NCBI GenBank assembly: GCA_964653795.1
Contig: CAZZHO010000205.1
Coordinates: forward strand, 1 to 7,602
Direction of reading: 5' to 3'
Length of the DNA: 7,602 nt
DNA from: JAWPMT01 sp964653795
GTDB lineage: Bacteria; Bacteroidota; Bacteroidia; Cytophagales; Cyclobacteriaceae
Position 1 is the first letter of the stretch, and every line of letters starts with the position of its first letter. Below are positions 4,915 to 7,602 of this stretch, one piece after another. A program made the position numbers and the translations under genes. Under the pieces are notes generated by a model. That model saw only the letters and a list, made by a program, of their open reading frames with translations. It made no database searches and had not been told where the DNA came from.

Positions 4915-6057
4915 ATGAGTATTTCAGATTTTAAGGAGCTAAAGCAAGGCATCAAAGGATATGAGAAAATTTATCACCTGAAGATAAACATGGAGGGTGC
5001 AGGCTTGGGTGCGATTATTCTTCATGTTATTAGTTTATTGCGATTCTCCGATAGAGAAAACCTATATCCAGTTGTGGATTTGGATCAAAAATTTGATAAT
5101 GCCTATTTTGATGCTGACTATGGTAACAACTTATGGCATCAATACTTTGAACCAGTTCTTTCAATTTCCTCTCAACATCTTAAAGAACACAGTCACCATC
5201 CTCAGATGCAATCATTGATCTATACCCTGGATACTAAAGAGGCACATAAGATTTGTGAAGAACATGATGATAGTGTTTACTCCTTTACTTTTGGTAGATG
5301 GAGACATTTAGAAGATTTAGACCTTGATGAATGGTATCAACATCAAAGGGTAAAGGCTCGAGAAACTGTAAAAAAATACATCAGGCCCAATAAGGCATTG
5401 CGGACTAAAGTTGATCAGTTCGTTCGCAATCATTTTACTACCGGTTTTACTTTAGGATTACATGTGAGGGGCACAGATATGGCATACGCGCCTGTAGTAG
5501 CTCCTGCAGAGTACTTTCCGCACATTGACAAATGCATAGAAGAAAATCCAGACCTTAAAATTTTTTTGGCTACCGACCAAGCGCAGTATGTAACCGTTTT
5601 TGAGGAAAAGTACGCAAATAGGGTTCTTAGTATAAATGCTTTGCGTTCTGAAGATGAAATCCCTCCATTTCTTATGGAGGAGAGTACCCCATTCAAGAAG
5701 GGGGAAGATGTCATGATGGATATTTTACTTCTGTCCAAGTGTGACTTTCTTATCAAAAGCAGTTCGAACGTAAGTGAAATGGCACTTTACTTCGGTGAAA
5801 ACCTGAAGTGTCTGGATTTGGCTTATAAAAAGACGAAAGCCTACGGAGAAGACTTTGGTGTTTTTTGGGATCTCTTAACTACTAAACCCGCATGGTCTTT
5901 AGTAGGTAATACTGATCTCAATGAGATTGCCGAAGATGCCTCCTCTCAAAGTTTTCGACAACAAATAGCTTTTTTAAAAAGAAAACTCACCATCAATTTA
6001 AGACTGCTTCCCATGCGTATGTTAAAGACGGTTAGAGGCATTCTATCAGATAATTGA
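4915..6057 (+). CDS. Fucosyltransferase-like glycosyltransferase (HxRGTD motif)
   Basis: A 380-residue protein with the GDP-binding signature of alpha-1,6-fucosyltransferase / NodZ / O-fucosyltransferase-type GT-B enzymes. LGLHVRGTDM (180-189) contains the arginine that contacts the donor pyrophosphate. IFLATDQ (216-222) and the segment 264-291, containing DVMMDILLLSKCDFLI followed by SSSNVSEMA, form the other two conserved blocks. The N-terminal half (about 20-85: GAGLGAIILHVISLL, YFEPV) is the acceptor-side domain, with a glycine-rich turn in place of a signal peptide, so the enzyme should be cytoplasmic. The basic C-terminus (355-375, KRKLTINLRLLPMRMLK) could bind the membrane peripherally. 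The expected donor is GDP-L-fucose, but no GDP-fucose synthesis gene is in the window, whereas two GDP-mannose epimerase homologues are. GDP-L-galactose is therefore a reasonable alternative donor (inference). It is co-directional with its neighbours, with gaps of 58 nt upstream and 101 nt downstream. The translation is related to the truncated gene at 7184. Confidence 0.82.
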   Translation: MSISDFKELKQGIKGYEKIYHLKINMEGAGLGAIILHVISLLRFSDRENLYPVVDLDQKFDNAYFDADYGNNLWHQYFEPVLSISSQHLKEHSHHPQMQSLIYTLDTKEAHKICEEHDDSVYSFTFGRWRHLEDLDLDEWYQHQRVKARETVKKYIRPNKALRTKVDQFVRNHFTTGFTLGLHVRGTDMAYAPVVAPAEYFPHIDKCIEENPDLKIFLATDQAQYVTVFEEKYANRVLSINALRSEDEIPPFLMEESTPFKKGEDVMMDILLLSKCDFLIKSSSNVSEMALYFGENLKCLDLAYKKTKAYGEDFGVFWDLLTTKPAWSLVGNTDLNEIAEDASSQSFRQQIAFLKRKLTINLRLLPMRMLKTVRGILSDN

Positions 6058-6077
6058 TCCCGTGGTATTTTGTTTCG

Positions 6078-6122
6078 AAAACATCAAACTTGCAGTATTA
6101 AGAAGAAAAAATGGGATGTTTT
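6078..6122 (+). repeat. Inverted repeat in the gap before the GT15-like gene
   Basis: AAAACATC (6078-6085) and GATGTTTT (6115-6122) can pair over 8 bp across a 29-nt loop, followed by one more T and then AAG. It is AT-rich with a long loop, so it is a poor terminator candidate. It might slow transcription between the two glycosyltransferase genes, or it may be chance. Confidence 0.25.
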
Positions 6123-6158
6123 TAAGTTAGCTTTTTACAACGTCGTAAATTGCCCTCG

Positions 6159-7187
6159 ATGAATCCCTGCATAGTTTACCTCGCTCAAAACACGAAAAAG
6201 GATCTCCAATATGGTCGAGATTCAAGGTCGATGTTGGAGAAGAGCCTTGACTTACTTTACCTGAATTATAACAATCAATTCAAGCATCCGATTATTATTT
6301 TTCATGAGGGAGATTTTAAAATATCCGATCAAGAAGCGGTAATCAAAGGCCGAGAGGAGATCAAGTTTCAGGAAATCCAATTTGAATTGCCTTCATTTTT
6401 AGATCTTAAAGAGATACCTGAAATGTGGGACGGGATTTTTGGGATGGGGCATCGGCACATGTGTCGGTTTTATGGGCTTCTAATCTTTGATATCCTGCGA
6501 GATATGGGATATGATTGGTTTTTTCGGATGGATGATGATTCATTCATACATTCCAAGATCAACTACGACTTGTTTCAATACATGATGGACCATGGATACG
6601 ACTATGGTTATCGCGTAGATATTCAAGAGCCACAAAGAACGAGTTATGGGTTTTCCGAAACGGTGCTGGCTTATTTGAAGTCTGAAAGAATTAAGCCATA
6701 TACTTTTTTCGATCATTTTGTGTCATCCCAAAAAGTCAACAGAGATATATCTTCCTGGAAAGGAAAACTCAAATCCATGATTGGTGCTGGTATCGATAAG
6801 ATTGCGAATAAGATCAATTACGATCTAAATGGCTGGCCTGCGCCTACCGAGTGGGATCGTTGGGGATATTACAATAATTTTTTCATTACTCGAATTGACT
6901 TTTGGCACCAACCTGATGTCCAATCGTTCTTGCATCATTTTGATCGAATTGGAGGTGGTTATAAATACAGGTGGAATGATCTGATCATGCAATCCGTTGT
7001 GGTACAAATATTCCTGCCAAAAGAAAGAGTGTATAAGTTCACAGATTGGACTTACGAGCATGCTACCATGAGAAATGGAAAGCTTAATTGGGGAGGCATC
7101 TATCAAGGCACTGACGACAAGGAGGGAATTGAGGTGCGAGCATTTGAGAAGGAATGGGGTGGTATTAAAATTAAAGAAAGCCATTGA
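6159..7187 (+). CDS. GT15-type glycosyltransferase (fungal Kre2/Mnt1 mannosyltransferase homologue)
   Basis: A 342-residue protein resembling Glyco_transf_15, the retaining alpha-1,2-mannosyltransferases that use GDP-mannose in the fungal Golgi and appear only sporadically in bacteria. Matching blocks: HPIIIFHEGDF (43-53), GHRHMCRFYG (97-106), FFRMDDDSFI (121-130), YGYRV (149-153), YYNNFFITRIDFW (237-249), RWNDLIMQSVV (271-281), IFLPKERV (284-291) and TYEHATM (298-304). DDD at 125-127 is the likely metal-binding motif. In Kre2-type enzymes the block near 238-249 reads NFEI..LDF, with the glutamate proposed as nucleophile; here it is NFFI..IDF, with Phe242 at that position. There is no N-terminal membrane anchor, unlike fungal members, so it should act in the cytoplasm. 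The ATG at 6159 is preferred to an in-frame TTG at 6150, as MNPCIVYLAQ begins the fold directly. Its stop overlaps the next gene's TTG start by 3 nt (7185-7187). GDP-mannose would also feed the neighbouring epimerases. Family confidence is good; specificity is unknown. Confidence 0.82.
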   Translation: MNPCIVYLAQNTKKDLQYGRDSRSMLEKSLDLLYLNYNNQFKHPIIIFHEGDFKISDQEAVIKGREEIKFQEIQFELPSFLDLKEIPEMWDGIFGMGHRHMCRFYGLLIFDILRDMGYDWFFRMDDDSFIHSKINYDLFQYMMDHGYDYGYRVDIQEPQRTSYGFSETVLAYLKSERIKPYTFFDHFVSSQKVNRDISSWKGKLKSMIGAGIDKIANKINYDLNGWPAPTEWDRWGYYNNFFITRIDFWHQPDVQSFLHHFDRIGGGYKYRWNDLIMQSVVVQIFLPKERVYKFTDWTYEHATMRNGKLNWGGIYQGTDDKEGIEVRAFEKEWGGIKIKESH

Positions 7188-7602
7188 TCATTGAGAACAC
7201 TTTTAGTGATCCTCTTTATCAGAATGGTCACCAATATGATCACTTCTACGTCATTCAAAATACAGATTTGAATGCCGGATTTGTGGCCTTATTGGTTTAC
7301 GCACTGAATGGTGTTAGGAGAGCAACGCAACGCAACGCTTTGCCAGTTCTTGTTTTTGGAAGTAAGGATGTGCCCTTTTTCTATGAAGCAACTAAAGGTC
7401 CTTGTATTTGGGACTATTACTTCCAACCAATAAGTCCTGTTTCCTATTCTCAACTGTTGCAATGGAAGGAAGAGGGGTTGGTATCTGAAGAGAAAATACA
7501 TGTCAACACTTCTGAAGAGGTGGTCTATGGACATTCACACGATCCGGAAAGAGTCGCTACCTTTTGGGCTTATGACACCATAAAAGATAAAGCGCGATGG
7601 AT
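7184..7602 (+). CDS. Second fucosyltransferase-like protein, N-terminal part (cut by window edge)
   Basis: An open frame of 139 complete codons running off the right end. The only plausible start is TTG at 7184-7186, in TTGA overlapping the preceding TGA. An in-frame TAA at 7172-7174 closes the frame upstream, and no in-frame ATG follows until the end of the visible sequence. The TTGA overlap suggests translational coupling. The product (IIENTFSDPLYQ..., then DLNAGFVALLVYALNGV, WDYYFQPISPVSY, WAYDTIKDKARW) follows the same order as the N-terminal half of the protein at 4915: a glycine-containing turn, a hydrophobic helix, a P-V/L-hydrophobic strand, W-x-Y-F-[QE]-P, then a segment ending in a basic helix. 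I therefore read it as a divergent paralogue. The diagnostic HxRGTD block would lie beyond the window, so the family call rests on the N-terminal domain alone. A pentanucleotide repeat lies inside it. Confidence 0.65.
   Translation, partial: MIIENTFSDPLYQNGHQYDHFYVIQNTDLNAGFVALLVYALNGVRRATQRNALPVLVFGSKDVPFFYEATKGPCIWDYYFQPISPVSYSQLLQWKEEGLVSEEKIHVNTSEEVVYGHSHDPERVATFWAYDTIKDKARW
7322..7338 (+). repeat. GCAAC pentanucleotide tandem repeat inside a glycosyltransferase gene
   Basis: Three exact GCAAC units (7322-7336) plus GC, within AGAGCAACGCAACGCAACGC, reading R-A-T-Q-R-N-A in frame about 46-52 codons after the start. The unit is not a multiple of three, so gain or loss of a copy would shift the frame and truncate the protein. 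Three copies is short for a contingency locus. Confidence 0.6.

Noticed and set aside
5430..5756. Minus-strand open frame inside the fucosyltransferase-like gene
   Set aside because: It is an antisense shadow of the conserved HVRGTD-to-C-terminal region, with no independent signal.
6150..6158. Upstream TTG start for the GT15-like gene
   Set aside because: The ATG three codons later begins the fold directly, and the TTG has no ribosome-binding site to favour it.
6825..7184. Minus-strand open frame across the end of the GT15-like gene
   Set aside because: It is antisense to conserved GT15 motifs; composition explains it.
7289..7534. Minus-strand open frame near the right edge
   Set aside because: It is antisense to the plus-strand frame from 7184, whose translation resembles the N-terminus of the 4915 protein.

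Overview
The window is AT-rich bacterial DNA. It most resembles a member of the Bacteroidota: the branched-chain aminotransferase N-terminus has a Bacteroidota-like appearance, most genes lack a clear Shine-Dalgarno sequence, and the intergenic regions are AT-rich. This placement is an inference, and nothing here fixes a genus. The window covers one edge of a surface-polysaccharide (O-antigen, capsule or exopolysaccharide type) gene cluster next to an unrelated amino-acid biosynthesis operon.

Left edge, minus strand (1-407): the 5' end of ilvE, preceded by a textbook transcription attenuator. A 24-codon leader ORF (333-407) has Ile, Val or Leu at 12 of its 24 codons. It is followed by mutually exclusive RNA pairings (1:2, 2:3, 3:4), and the last of these is a strong intrinsic terminator whose U-tract ends 3 nt before the ilvE start codon. 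This is the best-supported regulatory element in the window.

Minus-strand sugar genes (573-3585, read right to left): two tandem paralogues resembling GDP-mannose 3,5-epimerase, then a GT2 glycosyltransferase. The first-transcribed epimerase (2608-3585) keeps the catalytic residues, but the otherwise conserved RFHN-I-F-GPEGT loop is rewritten. The downstream copy (1370-2341) looks canonical. The 266-nt gap between them holds a hairpin and a short ORF broken by an in-frame TAG.

Plus-strand sugar genes (3720-7602), divergent from the above across a 134-bp spacer: a fusion of a 'sporadic carbohydrate cluster' 2OG-Fe(II) oxygenase-like domain to a LIC12192-like domain; a fucosyltransferase-like enzyme with an HVRGTD motif; a GT15-type (fungal Kre2/Mnt1-like) mannosyltransferase homologue; and a second, truncated fucosyltransferase-like gene that starts with TTG overlapping the preceding stop codon.

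Working model (inference): the epimerases convert GDP-D-mannose to GDP-L-galactose and/or GDP-L-gulose. The fucosyltransferase-like enzymes, whose fold normally uses the close analogue GDP-L-fucose, transfer the L-hexose. The GT2 and GT15 enzymes add further sugars, and the oxygenase fusion modifies a sugar or its precursor. The oxygenase has HQG where the iron-binding HxD/E motif is expected, so its chemistry is open. No flippase, polymerase, export or mobile-element gene, tRNA, rRNA or CRISPR array is visible.
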